A stretch of 64,000 bases of DNA from Pseudomonas sp. CC120222-01a (GCF_003097235.1 NZ_QEQQ01000007.1:184634-248633), one strand, 5' to 3'; positions 9,659-19,293 are shown, counted from the first letter of the stretch. Notes: generated from the letters alone by a model not told the origin. Made by a program: numbers and translations.

Positions 9659-10650
9659 AGACCACACCCCTCGACACCCCGAGCGGCGCGCCGGTGCGCC
9701 GCAGCGGCACTTATTTCGGCCTGGGCACCTACTTGGGCCTGGCCGGCGCCTTGCTGGCGATGATCGTGCTGTTCTCGTTCCTGAGCAGCCACTTCTGGTC
9801 GTACGCCACCTTCAGCACCCTGGCCAACCAGATCCCCGACCTGATGGTGCTGGCCGTGGGCATGACCTTCGTGCTGATCATCGGCGGCATCGACCTGTCG
9901 GTCGGCTCGGTACTGGCCCTGGCGGCTTCCACAGTCAGCGTGGCGATCCTCGGCTGGGGCTGGGGCGTGTTGCCCGCGGCTTTGCTCGGCATGGCCGTCG
10001 CCGCGCTGGCCGGCAGCATCACCGGTGGCGTCACCGTGGCCTGGCGCATCCCGTCGTTCATCGTCTCGCTCGGCGTACTGGAGATGGCCCGCGGCCTGGC
10101 CTACCAGTTCACCGACTCGCGCACCGCCTATATCGGCGATGCCTACGCCTGGTTCTCCGACCCGGTCGCCTTCGGCATCTCGCCGGCCTTCATCATCGCC
10201 TTGCTGGTGATCGTTTTGGCCCAGCTGGTGCTGACCCGCACGGTGTTCGGCCGCTACCTGATCGGCATCGGTACCAACGAAGAGGCCGTGCGCCTGGCCG
10301 GCATCGACCCGCGCCCGTACAAGGTGCTGGTGTTCGCCCTGATGGGGCTGCTCGCCGGTCTGGCCGCGCTGTTCCAGATCTCGCGCCTGGAAGCCGCCGA
10401 CCCCAATGCCGGGTCCGGCCTGGAGCTGCAGGTGATCGCCGCCGTGGTAATCGGCGGCACCAGCCTGATGGGCGGGCGCGGCTCGGTCATCAGTACGTTC
10501 TTCGGCGTGCTGATCATTTCCGTGCTGGCCGCAGGCCTTGCACAGATCGGCGCGTCGGAACCCACCAAACGCATTATCACCGGGGCGGTCATCGTCATCG
10601 CCGTGGTGCTCGACACTTATCGCAGCCGGCGTGCAGGCCGGCGGAACTGA
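9655..10650 (+). CDS. rbsC: Ribose ABC transporter, permease
   Basis: 331 residues, strongly hydrophobic with about 8-10 membrane segments. The BPD_transp_2 signatures GGIDLSVGSVLALAA and VIGGTSLMGGRGSV are present. Start ATG overlaps the rbsA stop (ATGA), indicating coupled translation. It forms the inner-membrane pore for ribose. Confidence 0.95.
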   Translation: MKTTPLDTPSGAPVRRSGTYFGLGTYLGLAGALLAMIVLFSFLSSHFWSYATFSTLANQIPDLMVLAVGMTFVLIIGGIDLSVGSVLALAASTVSVAILGWGWGVLPAALLGMAVAALAGSITGGVTVAWRIPSFIVSLGVLEMARGLAYQFTDSRTAYIGDAYAWFSDPVAFGISPAFIIALLVIVLAQLVLTRTVFGRYLIGIGTNEEAVRLAGIDPRPYKVLVFALMGLLAGLAALFQISRLEAADPNAGSGLELQVIAAVVIGGTSLMGGRGSVISTFFGVLIISVLAAGLAQIGASEPTKRIITGAVIVIAVVLDTYRSRRAGRRN

Positions 10651-10654
10651 CAAC

Positions 10655-11677
10655 ATGGCAACCATCAAAGACGTCGCGGCCCTCGCGGGCATTTCCTACA
10701 CCACGGTATCCCATGTCCTGAACAAGACCCGCCCGGTCAGCGAGCAGGTACGGCTCAAGGTCGAAGCGGCCATCCTTGAGCTCGACTACGTGCCCAGCGC
10801 CGTGGCGCGCTCGCTCAAGGCGCGCAGCACGGCCACCATCGGCCTGCTGGTGCCCAACAGCGTCAACCCGTACTTTGCCGAGCTGGCCCGGGGTATCGAG
10901 GATGCTTGCGAGCGCAACGGCTATTGCGTGATTTTGTGCAACTCCGACGACAACCCGCAAAAGCAGCGCAGCTACCTGCGCGTGTTGCTGGAAAAGCGCA
11001 TCGACGGCCTGGTGGTGGCGTCGGTGGGCGAGGATGCCGACCTGCTGCAGAGCCTGGCCTGTGTGCGCACGCCGATGGTCATCGTCGACCGCGAACTGGA
11101 AGGCGTCGATGCCGACCTGGTGCGCATCGACCATGAACACGGTGCCTACCTGGCGACTCGCCATCTGCTGGAGCTGGGCCATCGCGACATCGCCTACATC
11201 AGCGGCCCGGCCGAGACCGGTGTCACCCAATTGCGCCTGAGCGGCTTCCGCCGGGCAATGGCCGAAGCCGGGGCCGAGGTGCTGGCCGGCCGTGTGCTGC
11301 ATTGCGACTTCACCAGCCCGGGTGGCCATGCCGCCGCCGCACAGTTGCTCGACGGCGAGCGGCCGACGGCGATCTTCGCCGGCAACGACATGATCGGTTT
11401 CGGCGTATTGCGCGCCGCTGCCGAGCGCAACATCAACGTGCCGGGCGAACTGTCGGTGATTGGCTTCGACGACATCGAATTGAGCCGCTATGTGTACCCG
11501 CCGCTGACCACGGTCGGCCAGTCGATTCGCGAGCTGGGCGAAAATGCTGCCGCCTTGCTGCTGTCGCGCATCGCCACGCCGCGTCGCGATGCGGCCGAAC
11601 AGCGCATTGTCGCCCCGCGCATTGTGCTGCGCGAGTCCACCGGGCCACGCTCGGACCTGTTCAATGATTACCGCTAA
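10655..11677 (+). CDS. rbsR: Ribose operon repressor, LacI family
   Basis: 340 residues. The N-terminal helix-turn-helix ATIKDVAALAGISYTTVSHV and hinge (ARSLKARSTATIGLLV) are classic LacI family, and a ribose-binding-like sensor domain follows. The frame is open far upstream, but ATG 10655 gives the conserved N-terminus. It is encoded inside the operon, 4 bp after rbsC, so it probably autoregulates through the palindrome at 7078-7091 and releases DNA on binding ribose. Confidence 0.93.
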   Translation: MATIKDVAALAGISYTTVSHVLNKTRPVSEQVRLKVEAAILELDYVPSAVARSLKARSTATIGLLVPNSVNPYFAELARGIEDACERNGYCVILCNSDDNPQKQRSYLRVLLEKRIDGLVVASVGEDADLLQSLACVRTPMVIVDRELEGVDADLVRIDHEHGAYLATRHLLELGHRDIAYISGPAETGVTQLRLSGFRRAMAEAGAEVLAGRVLHCDFTSPGGHAAAAQLLDGERPTAIFAGNDMIGFGVLRAAAERNINVPGELSVIGFDDIELSRYVYPPLTTVGQSIRELGENAAALLLSRIATPRRDAAEQRIVAPRIVLRESTGPRSDLFNDYR

Positions 11678-11686
11678 GGAATTGCC

Positions 11687-12595
11687 ATGCATGCCAAGGT
11701 AGTGGTGGTCGGGAGCCTCAACATGGACCTGGTGGCCCGCGCCCAGCGGCTGCCGCGAGCCGGCGAAACGTTGGCCGGGGAGAGTTTTTTCACCGTGCCT
11801 GGCGGCAAGGGTGCCAACCAGGCGGTGGCGGTGGCGCGCCTGGGTGGCAGCGTGGCGATGGTCGGCAATGTTGGCGATGACGCCTACGGCCAGCAGTTGC
11901 GCCAGGCGCTGGAAGTGGAAGGCATCGATTGCCAGGCGGTCAGCGTTTGCCCTGGCGTCTCCAGTGGCGTGGCGCTGATTACCGTGGACGCTGCCAGCCA
12001 GAACTGCATCGTCATCATCCCGGGTGGCAACGGGCTGCTGACGCCCGAGTCGGTGCAGCGTTTCGATGCGTTACTGCAGGCGGCCGAAGTGATCATCTGC
12101 CAGCTTGAGGTACCGGCCGAGACCGTGGCCTGGACCCTGGCCAGAGGGCGCGAGCTGGGCAAGCAAGTGATCTTGAACCCGGCGCCCGCCACAGGCCCGC
12201 TGCCGGCAGAGTGGTTCGCCCATATCGACTACCTCACCCCCAATGAAAGCGAGGCCGAGGCGCTGACCGGGGAGCCGGTCAATGACTTGGACAGTGCCCG
12301 CCGCGCAGGTGAGCGCCTGCTGCAGCTGGGCGCACGCAAGGTGATCGTCACCCTCGGTGCGCAGGGGGCATTGTTCGTCAGCCGCGACGGCAGTCAGCAC
12401 TTCCCGGCGCCCCAGGTACAGCCGCTGGACACCACGGCAGCGGGCGACACCTTCATCGGCGGTTTTGCCGCTGCATTGGTGCAGGGCAAGGGGGAGGGCG
12501 AGGCCATCGCTTTCGGCCAGCGCGCTGCGGCCTTGTCCGTCACCCGAGCCGGTGCCCAGCCGTCGATTCCCTATCTGGCGGAGCTGACCCCATGA
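11687..12595 (+). CDS. rbsK: Ribokinase
   Basis: 302 residues, PfkB family. Signature 1 is [16 protein letters not shown], and the catalytic-base signature 2 is [15 protein letters not shown] with Asp about residue 247. Phosphorylates ribose to ribose-5-phosphate. Start lies 9 bp after rbsR; the end overlaps rbsD by 4 nt. Confidence 0.96.
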   Translation: MHAKVVVVGSLNMDLVARAQRLPRAGETLAGESFFTVPGGKGANQAVAVARLGGSVAMVGNVGDDAYGQQLRQALEVEGIDCQAVSVCPGVSSGVALITVDAASQNCIVIIPGGNGLLTPESVQRFDALLQAAEVIICQLEVPAETVAWTLARGRELGKQVILNPAPATGPLPAEWFAHIDYLTPNESEAEALTGEPVNDLDSARRAGERLLQLGARKVIVTLGAQGALFVSRDGSQHFPAPQVQPLDTTAAGDTFIGGFAAALVQGKGEGEAIAFGQRAAALSVTRAGAQPSIPYLAELTP

Positions 12596-12990
12596 AAAAG
12601 ACCACGCTGCTCAACGTCGCGCTGTCGCGGACCATTGCCGGGATGGGCCATGGCGACATCCTGGTGATCGGCGATGCCGGGTTGCCGGTGCCGCCAGGCG
12701 TCGAACTGATCGACCTGGCATTGACGGCGGGGGTGCCGGATTTTGCCAGCGTGCTGCGCGCAGTGCTGAGTGAGCTGCAAGTGGAGCGGCACGTGCTGGC
12801 CGAAGAGATGCAGAAAGTGGTGCCGCCGGCGCTGGTCGAGGTCGAGCGCTTGAAGGGCAAGCTGGGCAAGCGTGAATGGCTGAGCCATGAAGCTTTCAAA
12901 GAACTGTCGCGCAGCGCCCGGGCAATCGTTCGTACCGGAGAATGCCAGCCCTACAGCAACATCGCCCTGATTTCCGGCGTCACCTTCTAG
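12592..12990 (+). CDS. rbsD: D-ribose pyranase
   Basis: 132 residues, beginning [20 protein letters not shown] with the catalytic His in [18 protein letters not shown]. Interconverts beta-pyranose and furanose forms of ribose so that RbsK can use it. ATGA overlap with rbsK. Confidence 0.95.
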   Translation: MKKTTLLNVALSRTIAGMGHGDILVIGDAGLPVPPGVELIDLALTAGVPDFASVLRAVLSELQVERHVLAEEMQKVVPPALVEVERLKGKLGKREWLSHEAFKELSRSARAIVRTGECQPYSNIALISGVTF

Positions 12991-13018
12991 CAAGCGAAAC
13001 GCGATGCGCTTTTTTATT

Positions 13019-13134
13019 GTGGGAGCGGCCTTGCGTCGCGAAAGGGCCGCGAAGCGGCCCCGGCAATTCATGCGGCGAAGCTGAAATCCTGGGGGCGCTG
13101 CGCACCCCTTTCGCGACGCAAGGCCGCTCCCACA
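13019..13134. repeat. BIME-like composite repeat, copy 2
   Basis: Fills most of the rbsD-nupA gap. Same order and orientation as the copy at 6810-6928. It could form a long hairpin in the operon transcript and may protect or modulate the upstream mRNA. Confidence 0.85.
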
Positions 13135-13178
13135 CAAAAGCGCACCTCGTTCCATTTCACGGCAACAGGAGTGCCCCC

Positions 13179-14186
13179 ATGCTCAAACCCCTGCTACAAG
13201 GACTCACCCTCATGGCCGCAGCAGCCACCACCACCCTCCAGGCCGCCCCGCGTGACCTGATCATCGACACCGACCCCGGCGCCGACGACGTGGTCGCACT
13301 GTTCCTGGCCATGGCGTCCCCCGAAGAACTCAACATCCGCGCCATCACCACCGTCGCCGGCAACGTGCGCCTTGAAAAGACCTCGCGCAACGCCCGCCTG
13401 GCCCGCGAGTGGGCCAACCGCGAAGACATCCCGGTATACGCCGGGGCAGGGCGCCCACTGGTGCGGGCGCCCATCTACGCCGCCGACGTCCACGGCGAAG
13501 AAGGCCTGACCGGCGTACCCGTGCATGAGCCGAAAAAGCCCCTGGCTGAAGGCAATGCGGTGCAATACCTGGTCGACACCCTGGGCCAGGCCAAGCCCCA
13601 CAGCATCACTATCGCCATGCTCGGCCCGCAGACCAACCTGGCACTGGCGCTGATCCAGCGCCCAGACATCGTCAAGGGCATCAAGGAAGTAGTGGTCATG
13701 GGCGGCGCCCACTTCAACGGCGGCAACATGACCCCGGCGGCGGAATTCAACCTCTACGCCGACCCGCATGCCGCCGAGGTGGTGCTGGCCAGCGGCGTGC
13801 AGCTCACCTACCTGTCGCTGGACGTCACCCACAAAATCCTCACCAGCGACGCCCGCCTCAAGCAGCTGGCTGCCGTGAACAACCAAGCCAGCAAGAAGGT
13901 GGTCGACATACTTGAGGCCTACATCAAGCACGACATGGACGTCTACGGCATGCCGGGTGGCCCGGTGCATGACGCCAGCGTCATCGCCTACCTGCTAAAG
14001 CCCGAGCTGTTCAGCGGCCGGCGCATCCACATGAGCGTCGACAGCCGCGAAGGCCCGACCTTCGGCCAGACCATCGCCGACTGGTACGGCGTGCTCAAGC
14101 AGCCGGCCAACGTGCAGTGGGTGAACGAGGGTGACGCCCAGGGCTTTTTCGACCTGCTCAGCGCGCGCCTGGCTCGATTGCAATAG
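13179..14186 (+). CDS. nupA: Ribonucleoside hydrolase with signal peptide
   Basis: 335 residues, inosine-uridine nucleoside hydrolase family. The calcium-binding DTDPGADDVVALFLAM follows directly after a signal peptide (MLKPLLQGLTLMAAAATTTLQA). A second conserved block is VVMGGAHFNGGNMTPAAEFN. It cleaves ribonucleosides to base and ribose. Secretion to the periplasm fits its place behind the ribose importer genes: ribose made outside would enter through RbsABC. The start at 13179 follows ACAGGAG. The symbol follows my recollection of P. putida naming. Confidence 0.9.
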   Translation: MLKPLLQGLTLMAAAATTTLQAAPRDLIIDTDPGADDVVALFLAMASPEELNIRAITTVAGNVRLEKTSRNARLAREWANREDIPVYAGAGRPLVRAPIYAADVHGEEGLTGVPVHEPKKPLAEGNAVQYLVDTLGQAKPHSITIAMLGPQTNLALALIQRPDIVKGIKEVVVMGGAHFNGGNMTPAAEFNLYADPHAAEVVLASGVQLTYLSLDVTHKILTSDARLKQLAAVNNQASKKVVDILEAYIKHDMDVYGMPGGPVHDASVIAYLLKPELFSGRRIHMSVDSREGPTFGQTIADWYGVLKQPANVQWVNEGDAQGFFDLLSARLARLQ

Positions 14187-14370
14187 CCGTGTGCGGCGCG
14201 TAGCGCTCGAACACCTGGTCGATGAAGCTGCGCGCCGCCTCGCCGCCGCGGTCGCGCACCAGCAGGTCGATGGCGATCAACAGCAACTCTTCGGGCGTGC
14301 TGGGGCTGTAGGCACTCTGGCCTTCGGCCCATTTGACCTTGATATCGGCGTCGATGCTGTGGCTGCTCAT
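14158..14370 (-). CDS. Small hypothetical protein
   Basis: 70 residues (MSSHSIDADIKVKWAEGQSA...), no domain recognised. Its 3' end overlaps the 3' end of nupA by 29 bp in convergent orientation. The sequence is hydrophilic, acidic and coherent (EELLLIAIDLLVRDRGGEAA), which supports a real gene. Confidence 0.6.
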   Translation of the reverse strand: MSSHSIDADIKVKWAEGQSAYSPSTPEELLLIAIDLLVRDRGGEAARSFIDQVFERYAPHTAIAIEPGAR

Positions 14371-14631
14371 GAAAGGCTCTCGCTGCGGGCCCGGGGCGGA
14401 GGGGCGAACACCGGATCCTGGTGTTCGAAGGAGGCATTATGCCTTCACTTCCTAAAGTAAATCATGACTTTGCGGCGCAAACCAAGCGGCTCGTCGGTTG
14501 AGCGGTAAAATTCGGTCACGATTGCCTTTGGCCTCGGCGTGCCGTGTTCAGGCAGACTTGTGCGGTTTTGCAACAAATTCCTGGCGGAGCTGTCGGATCA
14601 GACAGTTCCCAGATAGATTTTAGGAGGATTC

Positions 14632-14952
14632 ATGTTCCGTACCCGCGCTTTCCTGGCAACCCTGGCGGTGGCTGCTGTCCTGGCTGGTTGCAGCACTGGC
14701 GGTAACTCTGGGGGTGGCAAGGCGCCTGAGGCTTCGGCCGGCAACGATGGCCGCTGCGAGGCCAGCGGTGCCGACTTCGCCATCGGCAAGCCGGGCAGCG
14801 CCGACCTGCTGGAGCAGGCGCGCAAGGCCAGTGGTTCGCAGATGGCGCGCATTCTCAAGCCCCACGACGTGGTGACGCTGGAGTACCGCTCCGAGCGCCT
14901 GAACCTGAATGTGGATGAGCAAGGTGTGGTGACCCGCGTCAACTGTGGTTAA
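14632..14952 (+). CDS. Peptidase inhibitor I78 family lipoprotein
   Basis: 106 residues with a lipobox (AAVLAGC) then a low-complexity Gly/Ser linker. The C-terminal half (RILKPHDVVTLEYRSERLN and VVTRVNCG) matches the I78/elastase-inhibitor fold. Likely an envelope protease inhibitor. Preceded by AGGAGG. Confidence 0.85.
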   Translation: MFRTRAFLATLAVAAVLAGCSTGGNSGGGKAPEASAGNDGRCEASGADFAIGKPGSADLLEQARKASGSQMARILKPHDVVTLEYRSERLNLNVDEQGVVTRVNCG

Positions 14953-14973
14953 CCCCGCTGCAACGCAGCCCCT

Positions 14974-15090
14974 TGTAGGAGCGGCCTTGTGTCGCGAAAG
15001 GGGTGCGCAGCGCCCCCAGTATCTCAGCTTCGCTGCAGAAATTGCCGGGGCCGCCATGCGGCCCTTTCGCGACGCAAGGCCGCTCCTACA
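14974..15090. repeat. BIME-like composite repeat, copy 3 (inverted)
   Basis: Reverse-orientation copy of the composite at 6810-6928, between the I78 gene and the convergent cold-shock gene. Confidence 0.85.
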
Positions 15091-15126
15091 GAAAAAACGA
15101 GCGTCTGGGCCTGATAAGCGCCCATA

Positions 15127-15156
15127 AAAAAACCCGCCACAAGTGGCGGGTTTTTT
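15127..15156. terminator. Bidirectional intrinsic terminator
   Basis: Stem AAAAAACCCGCCAC / GTGGCGGGTTTTTT with a 2-nt centre, so T-runs exist in both directions. It serves the convergent I78 and cold-shock genes. Confidence 0.9.
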
Positions 15157-15170
15157 TACAGCTGCCCGAA

Positions 15171-15383
15171 TTACTCCGGACGAACCTGCGCAGCCTGCAT
15201 GCCCTTCTGGCCGCGCTCGGCGACGAAGGAAACAGTCTGGCCTTCTTTCAGGCTCTTGAAGCCGTCGGATTCGATGGCTTTGAAGTGTACGAACAGGTCG
15301 TCGCCGCCGCCTGCTGGGGTGATGAAGCCGTAGCCTTTCTCATCATTGAACCATTTGACGGTGCCTTGTTGGCGATTGGACAT
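15171..15383 (-). CDS. Cold-shock family protein (CspA-like)
   Basis: 70 residues. Both RNA-binding motifs are present: KGYGFITP (RNP1) and DLFVHF (RNP2). Acts as an RNA chaperone. The frame opens upstream to 15458, but the ATG at 15381-15383 has GGAG in place and gives the family N-terminus ([19 protein letters not shown]). Confidence 0.95.
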   Translation of the reverse strand: MSNRQQGTVKWFNDEKGYGFITPAGGGDDLFVHFKAIESDGFKSLKEGQTVSFVAERGQKGMQAAQVRPE

Positions 15384-15545
15384 GAGGTGAATCTCCAGAA
15401 CATTTAGATTTTTCAGTGGTGCAATGTGGCCGAGGCTACGGAGCACGGGCAACATCATAGTCTAATTCTGCGCATCTAGCGCCTTTTACCTTCGCAGGAT
15501 GTTGATCCAGGGCAAATGATGCGTCGATCACACCCTGCGCACGGC

Positions 15546-15848
15546 TCATTTCGGCTTGCAGGCAGCCTGCACAACCGTCTGTGCTTTCTGCATCAGCTTG
15601 GCGTCCACGCCGTCGGTGCTGTCCAGATCGGCGATCTCCTTATCGGTGAAATTCTTTTTGATGGCCTGGGCACCACAGTCGCAGTGTTTTTTCGCGGTCG
15701 CGGCGTCGACGCCCTGGCCGCTGGCCACCTGTTGGCACTGGGTCATGTAGTGGGCCTCCTTCCCGGCAGGGAAGTTGCCAGCGTTGGCAGCCATCGGCAG
15801 CAGCAGGGCGCCAGCGGCCGCCAGGGCCAGAAGAGACGGTACTCGCAT
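15546..15848 (-). CDS. Small secreted Cys-rich hypothetical protein
   Basis: 100 residues with a Sec signal peptide (...LLLPMAANA). The mature part has four cysteines (CQQ, CDCG, ACKPK) spaced as in small disulfide-bonded periplasmic proteins. Family not named; function unknown. Confidence 0.75.
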   Translation of the reverse strand: MRVPSLLALAAAGALLLPMAANAGNFPAGKEAHYMTQCQQVASGQGVDAATAKKHCDCGAQAIKKNFTDKEIADLDSTDGVDAKLMQKAQTVVQAACKPK

Positions 15849-15992
15849 AACCAGTTACTCCTTGGGTTAAGGTCTCAACAAGAGTAGGTTGCTTCCCAAG
15901 GTCTGATAGGAATTTTTCCGCGTTAGTTCACCGCAGCGGCGTAATTTCCAAATATTTCTACGAGCCACGCAACCCGCGTGCTAGCATGCCTG

Positions 15993-16026
15993 GCTCGCAG
16001 CAAAGCCTTTGCTGCGAGCTTTTTTC
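15993..16026 (+). terminator. Intrinsic terminator in the thrS leader
   Basis: A 13-bp perfect stem GCTCGCAGCAAAG / CTTTGCTGCGAGC followed by TTTTTTCTTTCC, 150 bp before thrS on the same strand. No plus-strand gene lies upstream, so it may act as an attenuator for the thrS transcript. Confidence 0.7.
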
Positions 16027-16138
16027 TTTCCAGTCACTCTGGTTCGTCCCTGGCAAGCCGAAAGGCTTCTGCCACTGTGAGGCAGGCTTCCCTGAAGGGA
16101 AGGCAGGTCGGATCTTGTACTGGCTCATCCCAACCCAC

Positions 16139-16159
16139 GTGACCTTTGGTAGGGGTCAC
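16139..16159 (+). promoter_or_regulatory. thrS translational operator: tRNA-Thr anticodon-arm mimic
   Basis: A 7-bp stem GTGACCT / GGGTCAC (last pair T-G wobble) closes a 7-nt loop TTGGTAG. GGT sits at the anticodon positions (16148-16150), preceded by the U33 equivalent and followed by A37. This closely copies the anticodon arm of tRNA-Thr(GGU). It ends 5 nt before the AGGAGAGGAGG ribosome-binding site at 16164-16174. In E. coli, ThrRS represses its own mRNA by binding such a mimic; the same is inferred here. Confidence 0.75.
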
Positions 16160-16178
16160 CACTAGGAGAGGAGGCGCC

Positions 16179-18101
16179 ATGCCCGTTATTACTCTTCCCG
16201 ATGGCAGTCAACGTTCGTTTGATCACGCCGTATCCGTCGCCGACGTCGCCGCTTCCATCGGCGCAGGCCTGGCCAAGGCCACCGTGGCCGGCAAGGTCGA
16301 CGGCAAACTGGTCGATGCATGCGACCTGATCCACAACGACGCCACCCTGCAGATCATCACCCCTAAAGATGCAGAGGGACTGGAGATCATTCGTCACTCG
16401 TGTGCCCACCTGGTTGGCCACGCGGTGAAACAGCTGTACCCGACCGCCAAGATGGTGATCGGCCCGGTGATCGACGAAGGCTTCTATTACGACATCGCCT
16501 ACGAGCGCCCCTTCACCCCAGAAGACATGGCCGCCATCGAAAAGCGCATGATGGAGCTGATCGAAAAAGACTACGACGTGGTCAAGAAGGTCACCCCGCG
16601 CGCCGAAGTCATCGACGTGTTCAAGGCCCGTGGCGAAGACTACAAGCTGCGCCTGGTCGAAGACATGCCGGACGAGCAGGCCATGGGCCTGTACTACCAC
16701 GAAGAATACGTCGACATGTGCCGTGGCCCGCATGTGCCGAACACTCGTTTCCTCAAGGCATTCAAGCTGACCAAGCTGTCCGGCGCCTACTGGCGCGGCG
16801 ATGCCAAGAACGAGCAGCTGCAACGCGTGTACGGCACCGCCTGGGCCGACAAGAAGCAGCTGGCCGCCTACATCCAGCGCATCGAAGAAGCCGAAAAACG
16901 CGACCACCGCAAGATCGGCAAGCAGCTCGACCTCTTCCACCTGCAGGAAGAAGCCCCGGGCATGGTGTTCTGGCACGCCAACGGCTGGACCGTGTACCAG
17001 GTGCTCGAGCAGTACATGCGCCAGGTTCAGCGCGTCAACGGCTACCAGGAAATCAAGACCCCGCAAGTCGTCGACCGCATCCTCTGGGAGCGTTCCGGCC
17101 ACTGGTCGAACTACGCCGAAAACATGTTCACGACTTCGTCGGAAAGCCGTGACTACGCGGTCAAGCCGATGAACTGCCCGTGCCACGTGCAGGTGTTCAA
17201 CCAGGGCCTGAAGAGCTACCGCGACCTGCCGCTGCGCCTGGCCGAGTTCGGTGCCTGCCACCGCAACGAGCCATCCGGCGCCCTGCACGGCATCATGCGC
17301 GTGCGTGGCTTCGTGCAGGACGACGCGCACATCTTCTGCACCGAAGAACAGGTGAAGAAAGAAGCCGCCGACTTCATCAAGCTGACCCTGGACGTGTACA
17401 AGGACTTCGGCTTCACCGACATCGCCATGAAGCTGTCCACTCGTCCGGCCAAGCGTGTTGGCTCCGAAGAGCTGTGGGACCGTGCCGAAGGCGCACTGGC
17501 CGACGCCCTGAACGAGTCGGGCCTGGAGTGGGAATACCAGCCGGGCGAGGGCGCGTTCTACGGCCCGAAGATCGAGTTCACCCTGCGCGACTGCCTCGGC
17601 CGTAACTGGCAGTGCGGTACCCTGCAGTACGACCCGAACCTGCCAGAGCGCCTGGATGCCAGCTATATCGCCGAAGATAACAGCCGGGTTCGCCCCGTCA
17701 TGCTGCACCGCGCGATCCTCGGTTCGTTCGAGCGCTTCATCGGCATGCTGATCGAGCACTACGCCGGCGTGTTCCCGGCGTGGCTGGCACCGACCCAGGC
17801 GGTGATCATGAACATCACCGACAAACAGGCCGATTTCGCCCTCGAAGTGGAAAATGCCCTGAACGGTAGCGGTTTCCGTGCCAAGTCGGACTTGAGAAAT
17901 GAGAAGATCGGCTTTAAAATCCGCGAGCATACTTTGCTCAAGGTCCCGTACCTTTTGGTTATAGGGGATCGCGAAGTCGAAACGCAAACCGTCGCTGTGC
18001 GTACTCGCGAAGGCGCTGACCTGGGCTCCATGCCCGTCGCCCAGTTCGCTGAGCTCCTGACACAAGCGGTTTCCCGGCGTGGTCGCCAAGAATCGGAGTA
18101 A
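16179..18101 (+). CDS. thrS: Threonyl-tRNA synthetase
   Basis: 640 residues: N-terminal TGS domain ([11 protein letters not shown]...), the editing domain with [13 protein letters not shown], class II catalytic core with motif 2 [19 protein letters not shown], and a C-terminal anticodon-binding domain. Charges tRNA-Thr. The frame opens upstream, but ATG 16179 follows a strong AGGAGAGGAGG and is the conserved start. First gene of the thrS-infC-rpmI-rplT-pheST-ihfA cluster. Confidence 0.98.
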   Translation: MPVITLPDGSQRSFDHAVSVADVAASIGAGLAKATVAGKVDGKLVDACDLIHNDATLQIITPKDAEGLEIIRHSCAHLVGHAVKQLYPTAKMVIGPVIDEGFYYDIAYERPFTPEDMAAIEKRMMELIEKDYDVVKKVTPRAEVIDVFKARGEDYKLRLVEDMPDEQAMGLYYHEEYVDMCRGPHVPNTRFLKAFKLTKLSGAYWRGDAKNEQLQRVYGTAWADKKQLAAYIQRIEEAEKRDHRKIGKQLDLFHLQEEAPGMVFWHANGWTVYQVLEQYMRQVQRVNGYQEIKTPQVVDRILWERSGHWSNYAENMFTTSSESRDYAVKPMNCPCHVQVFNQGLKSYRDLPLRLAEFGACHRNEPSGALHGIMRVRGFVQDDAHIFCTEEQVKKEAADFIKLTLDVYKDFGFTDIAMKLSTRPAKRVGSEELWDRAEGALADALNESGLEWEYQPGEGAFYGPKIEFTLRDCLGRNWQCGTLQYDPNLPERLDASYIAEDNSRVRPVMLHRAILGSFERFIGMLIEHYAGVFPAWLAPTQAVIMNITDKQADFALEVENALNGSGFRAKSDLRNEKIGFKIREHTLLKVPYLLVIGDREVETQTVAVRTREGADLGSMPVAQFAELLTQAVSRRGRQESE

Positions 18102-18106
18102 TGACT

Positions 18107-18652
18107 ATTAAGCGTGAAATGAGAAACGATAAGCGTGCTGTACCGAAGGCCCCGATCAACGAGAATATCTCGGCCCGCGAGGTTCGGTTAATTGGCGCTG
18201 ATGGCGAGCAGGTTGGCATCGTCTCGATTGATGAAGCGCTTCGTATCGCTGAAGAAGCGAAGCTGGATCTGGTGGAAATCTCTGCAGACGCGGTACCGCC
18301 TGTCTGCAAGGTGATGGACTACGGCAAGCACCTCTTCGAGAAGAAGAAGCAGGCCAACGAAGCCAAGAAAAACCAGAAGCAGATCCAGATCAAAGAAATC
18401 AAGTTTCGTCCAGGGACGGAAGAAGGGGATTACCAGGTAAAACTACGCAACCTGGTACGTTTCCTTACCGATGGGGACAAGGCCAAGATCTCTCTGAGAT
18501 TCCGCGGCCGTGAGATGGCCCACCAGGAGCTGGGCATGGAGCTGTTGAAGCGGGTCGAAGCCGACCTCGCCGAATACGGCTCCGTTGAGCAGCATCCGAA
18601 GATGGAAGGACGCCAGCTTATGATGGTCATCGCCCCCAAAAAGAAGAAGTAA
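18107..18652 (+). CDS. infC: Translation initiation factor IF-3 (probable AUU start)
   Basis: About 181 residues of canonical IF-3: [36 protein letters not shown] and a C-terminal domain ending in a lysine run. An ATG at 18101 overlaps the thrS stop (TAATG), but GGAG at 18095-18098 lies only 2 nt from it. It is 8 nt, the best spacing, from ATT at 18107. IF-3 genes of enterobacteria start with AUU for autoregulation, so 18107 is chosen; the ATG at 18101 would add two residues. Confidence 0.9.
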   Translation: MKREMRNDKRAVPKAPINENISAREVRLIGADGEQVGIVSIDEALRIAEEAKLDLVEISADAVPPVCKVMDYGKHLFEKKKQANEAKKNQKQIQIKEIKFRPGTEEGDYQVKLRNLVRFLTDGDKAKISLRFRGREMAHQELGMELLKRVEADLAEYGSVEQHPKMEGRQLMMVIAPKKKK

Positions 18653-18714
18653 TCTCCCGGGCACGGCAGGCCTGATGATTATTGTGTAATTTTTATCGAA
18701 TGCGGAGTTCCAAC

Positions 18715-18909
18715 ATGCCAAAAATGAAAACCAAGAGCGGTGCTGCGAAGCGCTTCCTGAAGACCGCTTCCGGCTTCAAGCACAAGCACGCTTTCAAGAG
18801 CCACATCCTGACCAAAATGTCGACCAAGCGTAAGCGTCAACTGCGCGGTGCCAGCCTGCTGCACCCGTCTGACGTGGCAAAAGTCGAGCGCATGCTGCGC
18901 GTACGTTAA
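18715..18909 (+). CDS. rpmI: 50S ribosomal protein L35
   Basis: 64 residues, highly basic, [20 protein letters not shown]. Full length for the family, preceded by GCGGAG. Between infC and rplT as in most gammaproteobacteria, where L20 represses this transcript. Confidence 0.98.
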   Translation: MPKMKTKSGAAKRFLKTASGFKHKHAFKSHILTKMSTKRKRQLRGASLLHPSDVAKVERMLRVR

Positions 18910-18936
18910 TTCTGGTTTAGATAGAGGAAGTTACTC

Positions 18937-19293
18937 ATGGCTCGTGTTAAGCGTGGCGTCATCGCTCGTAAGCGTCACAAGAAAATTCTGAAACTGGCTA
19001 AAGGCTACTACGGTGCACGCTCGCGCGTATTCCGCGTTGCCAAGCAGGCTGTCATCAAGGCTGGTCAATATGCCTACCGTGACCGTCGTCAGAAGAAGCG
19101 TCAGTTCCGCGCACTGTGGATCGCTCGTATCAACGCCGGTGCCCGCACCAACGGTCTGTCCTACAGCCGTCTGATTGCTGGCCTGAAAAAGGCTTCGATC
19201 GAAATCGACCGTAAGGTTCTGGCCGATCTGGCAGTGAACGAAAAAGCGGCGTTTGCTGCGATTGTCGAGAAAGCTAAAGCCGTTCTGGCTTAA
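18937..19293 (+). CDS. rplT: 50S ribosomal protein L20
   Basis: 118 residues, [20 protein letters not shown] and [18 protein letters not shown]. Assembles with 23S rRNA and in enterobacteria feeds back on rpmI-rplT mRNA. Preceded by GAGGAAG. Confidence 0.98.
   Translation: MARVKRGVIARKRHKKILKLAKGYYGARSRVFRVAKQAVIKAGQYAYRDRRQKKRQFRALWIARINAGARTNGLSYSRLIAGLKKASIEIDRKVLADLAVNEKAAFAAIVEKAKAVLA

Noticed and set aside
8108..9667. 519-codon open frame antisense to rbsA
   Set aside because: Mirrors rbsA in length and is a GC-bias artefact.
16125..18089. 654-codon open frame antisense to thrS
   Set aside because: Shadow of thrS; no independent start signal or family resemblance.
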